In this document: piece after piece, positions 1 to 5,805 of the stretch
Numbering within the stretch: the first letter of the stretch is position 1
How the letters are laid out: the number at the start of each line of letters is the position of its first letter
Assembly (NCBI GenBank): GCA_035504075.1
Contig: DATJSO010000037.1
Location: forward strand, 1 to 23,705
Direction of reading: 5' to 3'
Length of the DNA stretch: 23,705 nucleotides
Origin: DATARH01 sp035504075
GTDB taxonomy: Bacteria; Pseudomonadota; Alphaproteobacteria; ATCC43930; CGMCC-115725
Notes under the pieces: generated by a model
Seen by the model: the letters and a program-made list of their open reading frames with translations, nothing else
Databases searched by the model: none
What the model was told of the DNA's origin: nothing
Made by a program: the position numbers and the translations under genes

Positions 1-141
1 CATCCATTGCAATTGGCGCTGCAACGCCTCCGCCGGCAGGTCGGGGAACATCATCTGCGGCGGGAAAGCAGGCTGGCAGGATTCCTCCACACGCGCGACA
101 CGAAGCTCACCAAGGTGGAAATAGCCGTTTGTCGATTGCAC
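1..141 (-). CDS. MBL-fold metallo-hydrolase, N-terminus only (runs off the window)
   Basis: The first 47 codons of a minus-strand gene, read from a GTG at 141 with a good GGGAGG ribosome site 5 bases upstream. The peptide begins M-Q-S-T-N-G-Y-F-H-L-G-E and continues V-A-R-V-E-E-S-C-Q-P-A-F-P-P. The G-x-x-x-V-x-R-V-E-E-S start followed by a proline/phenylalanine-rich stretch and M-F-P-D-L is typical of the N-terminal strand of alphaproteobacterial metallo-beta-lactamase-fold hydrolases. The diagnostic HxHxDH zinc motif would lie beyond the window edge, so this is a family guess from the first strand only. It is divergent from bfd across a 196-bp spacer and has no evident link to iron metabolism. 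The substrate is unknown. Confidence 0.55.
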   Translation of the reverse strand, partial: MQSTNGYFHLGELRVARVEESCQPAFPPQMMFPDLPAEALQRQLQWM

Positions 142-277
142 TGGTCCCTCCCTTCGCCGGCGCAACTCTAGCACGAAGCCGGGCCGTGCGTGACCGGCGA
201 CGAAGTTGCGGGCCGTTCGGGACGGATTTCGCAAAACCGGCTGATGCCGGCGTGGCGCACGGCGGCCATGCGTCCTT

Positions 278-298
278 TGCTATTGCGAGCCATTCGCA
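278..298. promoter_or_regulatory. Candidate Fur box over the bfd -35 element
   Basis: A 21-bp imperfect inverted repeat with half-sites TGCTATTG and CATTCGCA. By eye it matches the classical Fur-type consensus TGCAAATG-N5-CATTTGCA at about 14 of 21 positions. It covers the proposed -35 hexamer of bfd (283-288), where a repressor would block RNA polymerase. Fur-family control of bfd is known in other bacteria. Assignment to Fur rather than Irr or another family member is inference. Confidence 0.4.
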
Positions 299-311
299 GC
301 TGCGCTAGATA
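283..311 (+). promoter_or_regulatory. Sigma-70-type promoter of bfd
   Basis: TTGCGA (283-288), a 17-bp spacer, then TAGATA (306-311). Predicted transcription start is near 318, giving a leader of about 20 nt before the bfd ATG at 338. The spacing is ideal and the -10 matches consensus at 4 of 6 positions, including the key first two bases and, allowing the one-base shift, the A/T-rich core. Confidence 0.5.
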
Positions 312-337
312 CCGTCGCGTCGACTGCGAGGGTGGCA

Positions 338-535
338 ATGTACATTTGTCTGTGCAACGCTCTGACCGATCGCGACATCCGGGCGCAGACCGCCGGCGGC
401 GCGGGTTCGGTCGCGATGGTCTATCGCGGCTGCGGCTGTCAGCCGCAATGCGGCAAATGCGTGCCGCTGGTGCGCCAACTGTTGCGCGAGGGGGATACGG
501 GTCCAACTGTCGGGATCAGCGAAGGCGCGGACTGA
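338..535 (+). CDS. bfd: Bacterioferritin-associated ferredoxin Bfd
   Basis: A 65-residue [2Fe-2S] protein that donates electrons to bacterioferritin haem so stored ferric iron is reduced and released. All four cluster ligands are in their usual places: C4-x-C6 in the opening M-Y-I-C-L-C-N, and C38-x-x-C41 in Q-C-G-K-C. Two further cysteines, C32 and C34, precede the second pair. The C-terminal tail is longer than in E. coli Bfd. The start is set at the ATG at 338 because it gives the canonical MYxCLCN beginning and follows a GAGGG ribosome site at about 327; a GTG two codons upstream (332) is possible. bfr follows 84 bp downstream on the same strand, the usual functional partner. A Fur-like site lies upstream. 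Confidence 0.93.
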   Translation: MYICLCNALTDRDIRAQTAGGAGSVAMVYRGCGCQPQCGKCVPLVRQLLREGDTGPTVGISEGAD

Positions 536-562
536 TCGCCGATTTACTGGCGGACTGATCGC
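527..562 (+). repeat. 13-bp direct repeat spanning the bfd stop codon
   Basis: GCGGACTGATCGC occurs at 527-539 and again, identical, at 550-562, a 23-bp period. The first copy contains the bfd TGA stop. It looks like a small local duplication at the bfd 3' end. It has no recognised function. Confidence 0.6.
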
Positions 563-566
563 GGGT

Positions 567-596
567 TTGCCGATGTTAGCTCGGCGGCGCTACAGT
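567..596 (+). promoter_or_regulatory. Possible separate promoter for bfr
   Basis: TTGCCG (567-572), an 18-bp spacer and TACAGT (591-596), with the bfr ribosome site AAGGAGG starting near 607. The elements are only moderately good, so bfr may equally be co-transcribed with bfd. Confidence 0.3.
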
Positions 597-619
597 GCGG
601 CAAACCAAGGAGGCCCGCC

Positions 620-1096
620 ATGCAAGGCGACCAGACCGTCATCCGCCACCTCAATGCCGCCCTGAAAAACGAGCTGACCGCGATCAACCAATACTTCCTG
701 CACGCCCGCATGCTGAAGAACTGGGGCGTCACGAAGCTCGGCAAATACGAATACGATCAGTCGATCGACGAAATGAAGGACGCCGACGAGTTGATCGAGC
801 GCATCCTGTTCCTCGACGGGCTGCCGAATCTGCAGGATCTCGGCAAGCTGCTGATCGGCGAGAACGTGCGTGAGATCCTCGAATGCGACCTGCGCCTCGA
901 GCAAATCGCGATTGCGGAATATCGCGACGGCATCGCTCATTGTGAGAGTGTGCGCGATTACGTGACCCGCGACCTGTTTTCCGAGATGCTTGAGGGGGAG
1001 GAAGGGCAGGTCGATTTCATCGAGACGCAGCTCGGCCTGATCGACAAGATCGGCCTCGAACGCTACATCCAGCTGCAATCCGGCGCGGCCGAATAG
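620..1096 (+). CDS. bfr: Bacterioferritin, haem-binding type lacking ferroxidase histidines
   Basis: A 158-residue subunit, the usual length of the 24-mer haem-containing iron-storage cage. It aligns without gaps to E. coli Bfr over nearly the whole chain (MxGDxxVIxxLN start; N-E-L-T-A-I-N-Q-Y-F-L-H-A-R; R-I-L-F-L-x-G-L-P-N-L-Q-D-L-G-K-L). Haem ligand M52 is present. At the dinuclear ferroxidase site E18, E51, E94 and E127 remain, but both histidines are replaced: H54 by Asp (codon GAC in E-M-K-D-A-D) and H130 by Gln (codon CAG in E-E-G-Q-V-D). H46, E47, Y58 and W133 of the E. coli protein are also changed (D, Q, L, F). In some bacteria, for example Magnetospirillum, paired Bfr subunits split haem and ferroxidase roles. 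This one resembles the haem-type member, so a ferroxidase-competent partner is expected elsewhere. The ribosome site AAGGAGG is strong. Confidence 0.93.
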   Translation: MQGDQTVIRHLNAALKNELTAINQYFLHARMLKNWGVTKLGKYEYDQSIDEMKDADELIERILFLDGLPNLQDLGKLLIGENVREILECDLRLEQIAIAEYRDGIAHCESVRDYVTRDLFSEMLEGEEGQVDFIETQLGLIDKIGLERYIQLQSGAAE

Positions 1097-1109
1097 GGTC
1101 ACGGCCGGG

Positions 1110-1427
1110 TCATTCCTGCATGATCTGCTGCTTGGCGCGCTCGGCGAGGTGGTCGAGCTCAAACCGCACCTGAGCGGTCGTCAGATCGCCGCCATTGGCG
1201 TTGAGGTCGGCGACGAGCTTGGCGAGGACGTTGTCGTCGCCGCCGTGAAACTCCGCCTCGACGATCTCGCGCGCATAGGCGTCGGCCGCCGCATCGCTCA
1301 ATCCCATGCGCCCGGCCGCCCACAGCCCCAGCAGACGGTTGCGCCGCGCCTTGACCTTGAATTGCAGCTCCTGATCATGTTTGAAGCGGGCCTCGAAATC
1401 CTTTTCGCGTTCCTCAAAGGCGGTCAT
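1110..1427 (-). CDS. F1-ATPase inhibitor zeta subunit (DUF1476 family)
   Basis: A 105-residue protein of the alphaproteobacterial zeta family, which binds the F1 sector of ATP synthase and blocks wasteful ATP hydrolysis. Family marks are visible: a basic/acidic N-terminal inhibitory stretch (T-A-F-E-E-R-E-K-D-F-E-A-R-F), then H-D-x-E-L-x-F-K-x-x-A-R-R-N-x-L-L-G-L-W-A-A, then a helical C-terminal domain (G-L-S-D-A-A-A-D-A-Y-A-R-E-I). The ATG at 1427 is chosen because it begins exactly at the conserved MTxFxxRE; longer upstream reading is not conserved. The ribosome site is weak. It converges on bfr with only 13 bp between the two stop codons. The family is nearly exclusive to Alphaproteobacteria, which supports the taxonomic call. 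Confidence 0.9.
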   Translation of the reverse strand: MTAFEEREKDFEARFKHDQELQFKVKARRNRLLGLWAAGRMGLSDAAADAYAREIVEAEFHGGDDNVLAKLVADLNANGGDLTTAQVRFELDHLAERAKQQIMQE

Positions 1428-1536
1428 GGCGGCGAAATCCCGATGCGGCTGGAGATGCGATGTCGGGCGAGGATAGCATAGCGGGCGGCAGGCCGTTGAG
1501 CCGACGATTGCGGACAAGCGAGCGGCGACGGGGCGC

Positions 1537-2286
1537 ATGTGCACGCTGGTGATGCTGCGGCGGCCCGACCACGCCTGGCCGCTGGTGGTCGGCGCCAACC
1601 GCGACGAGATGATCGACCGGCCGGCCGAGCCGCCGGCCCGGCATTGGCCTGACCGGCCGGAGGTCGTCGCCGGGCGCGACCTGTTGGCCGGCGGGTCGTG
1701 GCTCGGCCGCAACGACTGGGGCGTCGTCGCCGCCGTGTTGAACCGGCATGGCTCGCTCGGCCCGGCCGCCGGGCTGCGCTCGCGCGGCGAACTGGTGCTG
1801 GAGGCGCTCGACCATGCCGATGCAGTCGAGGCGGCGACGGCGCTGGCGCATCTCGACCCGGCGGCCTATCGCAGTTTCAACCTGATCGTCGCCGACAACC
1901 GCGATGCGTTCTGGCTGCGCCACGCGGGCACCGGCGAGATCGAGCTGTTTCCGATCAAATCGGGCCTGTCGCTGATCGCGGCCGGCGACCTTGACGATTT
2001 TACGACGCCGCGGCTCGCATTTGCGCTGATCCCGTTCACCGCCGCCGCAGCGCCCGATGCGGATGGCAGTTGGGCGGCATGGGAGGCGCTGCTGTCCGAC
2101 GACCGACCGCCCGCGGGGGGACCGCCGGAAGCGGCGTTGCGTTTTGTGACGAGCCGCGGCTACGGCACCGTGTCGAGCGCGCTCGTCGCGCTGCCGGCGG
2201 TGCCGACGCCGACATGCCCGGCCGTGTTTCGCTACGCGCAATGGCTGCTGCAGCCGACGTTGTGGCAGGATGTGGGCGCAAGGTAG
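1537..2286 (+). CDS. NRDE family protein (TANGO2 homologue)
   Basis: A 249-residue protein with the family signature: Met-Cys-Thr at the N-terminus, then G-A-N-R-D-E near residues 22-27 followed by R-P-A-E-P-P and a G-G-S-W-L-G motif near residues 51-56. Bacterial NRDE proteins and eukaryotic TANGO2 share this domain. The biochemical role is unsettled; links to haem and lipid handling have been proposed for eukaryotic members. Cys2 could act as an N-terminal nucleophile after Met removal, since the fold has been grouped with Ntn-type hydrolases, but that is inference. It lies 69 bp upstream of purC and reads in the same direction. The proximity to bfd/bfr may be coincidental. Confidence 0.88.
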   Translation: MCTLVMLRRPDHAWPLVVGANRDEMIDRPAEPPARHWPDRPEVVAGRDLLAGGSWLGRNDWGVVAAVLNRHGSLGPAAGLRSRGELVLEALDHADAVEAATALAHLDPAAYRSFNLIVADNRDAFWLRHAGTGEIELFPIKSGLSLIAAGDLDDFTTPRLAFALIPFTAAAAPDADGSWAAWEALLSDDRPPAGGPPEAALRFVTSRGYGTVSSALVALPAVPTPTCPAVFRYAQWLLQPTLWQDVGAR

Positions 2287-2355
2287 GCGGCGTTGCCGGC
2301 GCATCCGGCGATGCCCATATGTACATTCCGCGTTATCTTTGAGCCGAAATCGCCG

Positions 2356-3120
2356 ATGTCGCGCCGCCGCCAGATCTACGAAGGCCGGGCCAAGGTGCTG
2401 TTCGAGGGGCCGGAGCCCGGCACCCTCGTCCAACATTTCAAGGACGACGTCAGCGGCTCCGACAGCCGGCCGCGCGGCACGATCGTCGGCAAGGGCGTCC
2501 TGAATAACCGCATCAGCGAGTTCCTGATGCTGAAACTCGCCGAGATCGGCATTCCGACGCATTTGGTGCGCCGGCTCAACATGCGCGAACAACTGGTGCG
2601 CGAGGTCGAGATGATCCCGCTGCTGGTCACGACGCACAATGTCGCCGCCGGCGCGTTCGCGCGGCGCTTTGGCATCGCCGAAGGGACCGTGCTGCCGCGT
2701 TCGATCATCGAGTACTATTACAAGAAGCCGGAGCTTGGTGATCCGCTCGTCGCGGAAGAGCACATCACGGCGTTCGGCTGGGCGGGCGCCCGCGAACTCG
2801 ACGAGATCGTGCAGACGACGCTGCGGGTCAACGATTTCCTGACCGGCCTGTTTCTCGGGGTCGGCATCCGGCTCGTCGATTTCCGCCTCGAATTCGGCCG
2901 GCTGTACAGCGACGACGAGGCGCAGATTGTCATCGCCGACGAGATCAGCCCCGACAATTGCCGGCTGTGGGACCTGCGCACGAACGAGAAGTTGGACCAC
3001 GACCGCTTCCGCGAAGATCTCGGACGGGTCGAGGAGGGTTATCAGGAAGTGGCGCGGCGGCTCGGCATCTTGCCGGAAGGCGGGCCGGGCGATTTCAAGG
3101 CGCCGAAGACGGTGCAATGA
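2356..3120 (+). CDS. purC: Phosphoribosylaminoimidazole-succinocarboxamide synthase (SAICAR synthetase)
   Basis: A 254-residue enzyme joining CAIR and aspartate with ATP to form SAICAR in de novo purine synthesis. Seen in the sequence: the N-terminal R-R-R-Q-I-Y-E-G-R-A-K-V-L-F nucleotide-binding strand, K-G-V-L-N-N-R-I-S, R-S-I-I-E-Y-Y-Y-K near the middle, and the C-terminal I-A-D-E-I-S-P-D-N-C-R-L-W-D followed by L-D-H-D-R-F-R, all hallmarks of PurC. The length is normal. The ATG at 2356 gives the conserved MSRRRQIYEG start; a longer in-frame reading to 2293 adds only unconserved residues. purS follows 28 bp downstream. The usual alphaproteobacterial partners purQ and purL are absent here. 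Confidence 0.96.
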   Translation: MSRRRQIYEGRAKVLFEGPEPGTLVQHFKDDVSGSDSRPRGTIVGKGVLNNRISEFLMLKLAEIGIPTHLVRRLNMREQLVREVEMIPLLVTTHNVAAGAFARRFGIAEGTVLPRSIIEYYYKKPELGDPLVAEEHITAFGWAGARELDEIVQTTLRVNDFLTGLFLGVGIRLVDFRLEFGRLYSDDEAQIVIADEISPDNCRLWDLRTNEKLDHDRFREDLGRVEEGYQEVARRLGILPEGGPGDFKAPKTVQ

Positions 3121-3148
3121 GGCCCGTCATGCGGTCGGGACCGGGCAC

Positions 3149-3388
3149 GTGAAGGCGCGCGTCCATATCAGCCTCAAGCCGGGCGTCCTCGACCCGCAGG
3201 GCAAAGCAATCGGCAATGCGCTGCTGGGCCTCGGGTTTCACGGCGTCGAGGAGGTCCGACAGGGCAAGCTGATCGAGCTCGAACTGGCCGACAGCGACCC
3301 CGCTGCGGCGCGTGCCCGCGTCGAGGACATGTGCCGGCAGCTCCTTGCCAACCCGGTCATCGAGAATTACGCGATCGAGATCGGCTGA
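3149..3388 (+). CDS. purS: PurS subunit of formylglycinamidine synthase
   Basis: A 79-residue protein starting at GTG (3149): M-K-A-R-V-H-I-S-L-K-P-G-V-L-D-P-Q-G-K-A, the characteristic PurS opening, and ending N-P-V-I-E-N-Y-A-I-E-I, the characteristic PurS close. PurS bridges small PurL and PurQ in the FGAM synthase complex, carrying ammonia-channel contacts. GTG is chosen because it begins the conserved strand; the nearby ribosome site is weak, and coupling to purC across 28 bp is likely. In many alphaproteobacteria the order is purC-purS-purQ-purL. Here an oppositely oriented transporter begins 7 bp after the stop, so purQ and purL must lie elsewhere. Confidence 0.93.
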   Translation: MKARVHISLKPGVLDPQGKAIGNALLGLGFHGVEEVRQGKLIELELADSDPAAARARVEDMCRQLLANPVIENYAIEIG

Positions 3389-3395
3389 ACGGGTC

Positions 3396-4697
3396 TCAGC
3401 CGGCGGCTGCGGGCGCGCCGGCCGGGGTCCGTGCGGCGCCGCCGACGCCGATGAACAGCACCATCAGCGCGGCGCAGATGCACATCAGCCCCGACGCCAT
3501 GAACGCCTCGAGATAGCTGCCGAAATCGAGCCGCAGCACGCCGCCGAGATAGGCCGCCGATGCGGCGCCGAGCTGGTGGACGACGGTGATCCAGGCGACC
3601 ATCATGCCGATCCGATCGTTGCCGATGATGCGCGTCAGCAGGCGCACGGTTGGCGGCACGCTGACAATCCAATCGAAGCCGTAGAACACGCTCCATACGC
3701 TGAGGCCGGCAAACGACAGGTCGAACGCGAACGGCAGATACATCAGCGACAGCCCGCGCAACCCATAGCACAGGCACAGCAGCACGCGGTTGTCCCAGCG
3801 GTCGCTCGCCCATCCCGACAGCAGGCCGCCGAAAAACGCGAAGACGCCGGTGGTTGCGAGGAGGCCGGCGCCGACCTCCTCGGAGAGGCCATGGTCGACG
3901 CAGGCCGGGATCAGATGCGTCGTGATGAGGCCATTGGTCGAGGCGCCGCAGATGAAATAGCCGCCGGCGATCAGCCAGAAATCGCGATGCTTCGCGCCGT
4001 CCGCAAAGGTGTGCAATGCCGCGGCGATCGGATTGCCCGCCTGGGGCGGCGGCGGCACGTCATCGATGCCGCTGTCGCCGTAGGGCAGGATGCCGAGATC
4101 CTGCGGCCGCTCGCGCATCAGCCAGACGAGCAGCGGCACAAAGGCCACGACGACGGCGGCAAGGCTCAGCGACATCGTGCGCCAGCCGGCGGCCGTCGCG
4201 ATTGCCGCCATCGACGGCAGAAAGACGAGCTGGCCGGCGGCATTGGCCGCGGTCAAAACGCCGATCACGAGCCCCACCCGTCGCTTGAACCAGCGGGCAG
4301 CGATGTAGGCGGCGAGATAGGAGCCGATGAAGCCGCAGCCGATGCCGACGACAACGCCCCACAGCAGCACGAGCTGCCAAGTGTGGTGGATCGTCGGCGT
4401 CAGCGCGACGCCGGCGGCGGTCGCTGTCAGCGCGAGCGCGATTGTCCGGCGCACCCCGAAGCGGTCCATCAGCGAGGCGGCAAACGGTCCGACGGCGCCG
4501 TAGAGCAGAAGGTTGACCCCGACTGCGAGCGAGATCGTCGCGCGCGACCAGTGGAATTCCTGCTCCAACGGGATGATCAACACGCCGGGCGTGGCGCGGA
4601 TGCCGGCCGACAGCATGGCGACCGCGAACGCGACGGCGGCGATGATCCAGGCGTAATGCAGGCGGCCGGCGGCGAGACGGCGCGGCATGGCGGTCAC
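3396..4697 (-). CDS. MFS transporter, monocarboxylate/oxalate-formate-like
   Basis: A 433-residue polytopic membrane protein with about twelve hydrophobic segments in two halves split by a hydrophilic loop (around residues 205-240, containing D-D-V-P-P-P-P). The conserved MFS loop 2-3 appears as D-R-F-G-V-R-R-T near residues 78-85. The opening H-Y-A-W-I-I-A-A-V-A-F, R-A-T-P-G-V-L-I-I-P-L and the W-S-R-A-T-I-S-L-A stretch resemble the monocarboxylate/oxalate-formate exchanger branch. The substrate cannot be read from sequence. The start is a GTG at 4697 behind a strong GAGGAG; an ATG three codons inside is an alternative. It converges on purS (7-bp gap). Confidence 0.88.
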   Translation of the reverse strand: MTAMPRRLAAGRLHYAWIIAAVAFAVAMLSAGIRATPGVLIIPLEQEFHWSRATISLAVGVNLLLYGAVGPFAASLMDRFGVRRTIALALTATAAGVALTPTIHHTWQLVLLWGVVVGIGCGFIGSYLAAYIAARWFKRRVGLVIGVLTAANAAGQLVFLPSMAAIATAAGWRTMSLSLAAVVVAFVPLLVWLMRERPQDLGILPYGDSGIDDVPPPPQAGNPIAAALHTFADGAKHRDFWLIAGGYFICGASTNGLITTHLIPACVDHGLSEEVGAGLLATTGVFAFFGGLLSGWASDRWDNRVLLCLCYGLRGLSLMYLPFAFDLSFAGLSVWSVFYGFDWIVSVPPTVRLLTRIIGNDRIGMMVAWITVVHQLGAASAAYLGGVLRLDFGSYLEAFMASGLMCICAALMVLFIGVGGAARTPAGAPAAAG

Positions 4698-4794
4698 ATC
4701 GGCTCCTCGGTGATGGCCTGCCGCGGCGCGCGAATTCTGCGCACGCGGCTGCCGGCGGTGTGTCGATCGCTGCTGATCCTGCGGCGGCGAGGTT

Positions 4795-4800
4795 TACAAT
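4795..4800 (+). promoter_or_regulatory. Possible -10 element of the phosphoribosyltransferase gene
   Basis: TACAAT within GGTTTACAATCG, about 42 bp upstream of the probable start codon at 4842. No good -35 hexamer sits 16-18 bp upstream, so support is partial. Confidence 0.3.
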
Positions 4801-4841
4801 CGAGAGACATGACGCGTCATCGATCCGACAAGGATAAGGCA

Positions 4842-5509
4842 ATGTTCCGCGATCGCAAGGAGGCGGGCGAACGCCTCGCGGCGCTGCTCGGCCACCTGAA
4901 GGGCGAGGCCCCGGTCGTGCTGGCCTTGCCGCGCGGGGGGGGGTCGCGATCGGCGCCGCGGTCGCCGCGGCGCTGGCGGCGCCGCTCGATGTCGTCCTGG
5001 TACGCAAGATCGGCGTGCCGTGGCAGCCGGAACTGGCGCTGGGCGCGGTGGCCGACGGCGCCGCGCCGGACGTGTTCATCGACCGGCGCCTGCAACAGGC
5101 GCTGGCGATCCCGGATGATTACCTCGCAGAAGAAACCGCCCGCCAGGCTGCCGAATTCGAGCGCCGGCGCGCGCTTTATTGCGGCAGCCGGCCGCCCGTC
5201 GCGGTCTGCGATCGCACGGCGATCGTCGTCGATGACGGCATCGCGACCGGCGCGACGATGCGCGTTGCATTGCGCGCGGTGCGGCGGCGCGGGCCGCGGC
5301 GGCTGGTGCTGGCGGCGCCGGTTGCAGCCGCAGACACGCTCGCCGCGCTGCAAGCGGAAGCCGACGAGACGGTGTGCGTCGCGACCCCGAAAGGGCTCGG
5401 CGCGATCGGCTGTTATTACGAGGATTTCCACCAGATGAGCGACGACGAGGTCGTCAGCCTGTTGGCCGCGTCCCAACCGGCGGCCGCCACGGTCATCGGG
5501 CGGAACTGA
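4842..5509 (+). pseudogene. Phosphoribosyltransferase-domain protein, frame broken in a G9 run
   Basis: Two overlapping frames together give one complete phosphoribosyltransferase of about 221 residues. The first frame starts at ATG 4842 (M-F-R-D-R-K-E-A-G-E-R-L-A, ribosome site AAGGATAAGG) and reads to A-L-P-R-G-G. The second resumes V-A-I-G-A-A-V-A-A-A-L-A-A-P-L-D-V-V-L-V-R-K-I-G-V-P-W-Q-P-E and carries the PRPP-binding loop T-A-I-V-V-D-D-G-I-A-T-G-A-T-M at about 5218-5262, ending at 5509. The switch is at nine consecutive G (4935-4943). The family motif PRGGV would need seven G; ten would also restore frame. Possible explanations are a true mutation, slippage-based expression or a sequencing error. 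The remainder is well conserved, including the GCYYEDFHQM end, which argues for a recent change. Such proteins often sit beside hydrolase or stress genes; the substrate is unknown. Confidence 0.85.
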
Positions 5510-5575
5510 TCCAGTCTTGCCTTGCGCGTCGTGCCGCCGAGTGGTGGACCAGGGCCTGCGCAAGGGATGGATGCG

Positions 5576-5740
5576 ATGACCCAGACGATCCGCGAAGTTG
5601 TTGCCGTATTCGACGCTTCCGAGGCGCCCGCCGGGATTTTGCTCTAGGTCAATGTGCGCGACCCTGCCGAGGAGGAAACTGCGGCCGAAACCCTCAACGG
5701 CCACGCCGCGCCGGCCCGGCCCGCCGCGTCGCTCGCCTAC
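5576..5740 (+). pseudogene. Decayed remnant of a small stress-type membrane protein
   Basis: From ATG 5576 the frame reads M-T-Q-T-I-R-E-V-V-A-V-F-D-A-S-E-A, the usual opening of a roughly 170-residue alphaproteobacterial protein with a glycine-rich membrane hairpin. It then jumps to A-G-I-L-L-stop-V-N-V-R-D-P-A-E-E-E-T-A-A-E-T-L-N-G-H-A-A, resembling the family's C-terminal G-L-L-L-W-V-R-T-R-D segment. The amber codon TAG (5645-5647) sits where the family has Trp, so TGG to TAG is the simplest change. The central hundred or so residues, including the membrane part, are missing. The frame ends at TAG 5738-5740 with a divergent tail. Family recognition is from memory of the N- and C-terminal patterns. 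A functional 23-residue peptide is conceivable but unlikely. Confidence 0.55.
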
Positions 5741-5805
5741 TAGGCTGCCGCGCATCGGTAACGGTGCGGCGGCATCTTTGCGCTTAGCAACAAGGAGATC
5801 CCGCC

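Noticed and set aside
1414..3117. Very long minus-strand open frame opposite purC and the NRDE gene
   Set aside because: Its translation is rich in R, A, D and Q without any domain and mirrors codon bias of the real plus-strand genes.
3312..4800. Long plus-strand open frame opposite the MFS gene
   Set aside because: Composition is typical antisense shadow of a GC-rich gene; only its last part (after 4842) coincides with the true phosphoribosyltransferase start.
5567..5647. Functional 23-26 residue peptide gene at 5567 or 5576
   Set aside because: The frame continues past the amber codon with family-like sequence, so decay of a longer gene explains it better.
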